From: an uncultured Cyclobacteriaceae bacterium
GTDB lineage: Bacteria > Bacteroidota > Bacteroidia > Cytophagales > Cyclobacteriaceae
Length of the DNA stretch: 64,000 bases
NCBI GenBank assembly: GCA_947492745.1
Contig: CANLOE010000021.1
Coordinates: 1-64,000 of the forward strand
Direction of reading: 5' to 3'
Made by a program: the position numbers and the translations under genes. This document shows, in pieces, positions 63,980-64,000 of this stretch. The notes beneath the pieces are model-generated. The model saw nothing but the letters and a program-made list of their open reading frames with translations, did not search any database and was not told where the DNA came from. Each line of letters starts with the position of its first letter. The first letter of the stretch is position 1.

Positions 63980-64000
63980 AAATCAATACCTTTGCATTAT

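Noticed and set aside
1-64000. CRISPR array
   Set aside because: The repeats are long, dispersed and palindromic with no regular spacers, and there are no cas genes.
1-64000. tRNA or rRNA genes
   Set aside because: No cloverleaf with a GTTCRA-type T-loop or rRNA-like segment was seen by eye; a tRNAscan run would be decisive.

Overview
The window reads as a chromosome segment of a Bacteroidota bacterium, most likely a marine or soil Cytophagales-type gliding lineage. Support: T9SS-style C-terminal sorting domains on two secreted proteins, DUF4369/redoxin, DUF1684 and YceI proteins, an ECF-sigma/TPR-membrane-protein pair, a Bacteroidota promoter (TTTG-N19-TATCTTCG) before rpsT, and few Shine-Dalgarno sequences. 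I cannot name the genus.

Layout. 1-9.3 kb is a housekeeping block: an S1/P1-like nuclease or phospholipase, rpsT, radC, a DUF1684 protein, pheT, a coiled-coil protein, zapA and rny. 9.7-24.6 kb holds scattered single genes: a T9SS beta-helix protein, a flavin disulfide reductase, a DUF7738/DUF6892-like protein, a fatty-acid desaturase, a redoxin lipoprotein-type protein, an IS256 remnant, a TPR histidine kinase, purine nucleoside phosphorylase, YceI and a COG4315-type lipoprotein. 25.9-27.9 kb is a decayed ECF sigma factor operon broken by small mobile elements. 28.3 kb encodes an outer-membrane beta-barrel. 29.5-43.8 kb is a minus-strand Wzx/Wzy-type exopolysaccharide cluster: WecA-Wza fusion, Wzc-type tyrosine autokinase, flippase, polymerase, three GT4 glycosyltransferases, a hexapeptide acyltransferase and a three-module 914-residue protein. 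45.3-50.9 kb encodes a FIST sensor, a multi-PAS histidine kinase, a hybrid regulator and a LytTR regulator, all on the same strand. 52.3-60.0 kb has a 2167-residue T9SS surface protein and a DUF1972-type glycosyltransferase. 61.3 kb encodes a DUF3352-like protein with MORN-type repeats.

The most unusual content is between the genes. At least four families of short palindromic, non-coding elements (called A, B/B', C and D here) fill nearly every long gap, inserted into one another. A, B and C duplicate a 3-bp TNA target; D duplicates TA. In the sigma operon, removing the A and B elements with one target copy each restores the reading frame exactly in two genes, so these are mobile MITE-like elements and not just regulatory repeats. 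All families except C share an apical hairpin of the form GATAGC-NNN-GCTATC or a close variant. The exopolysaccharide cluster has none of them, and no transposase able to move them is present in the window.
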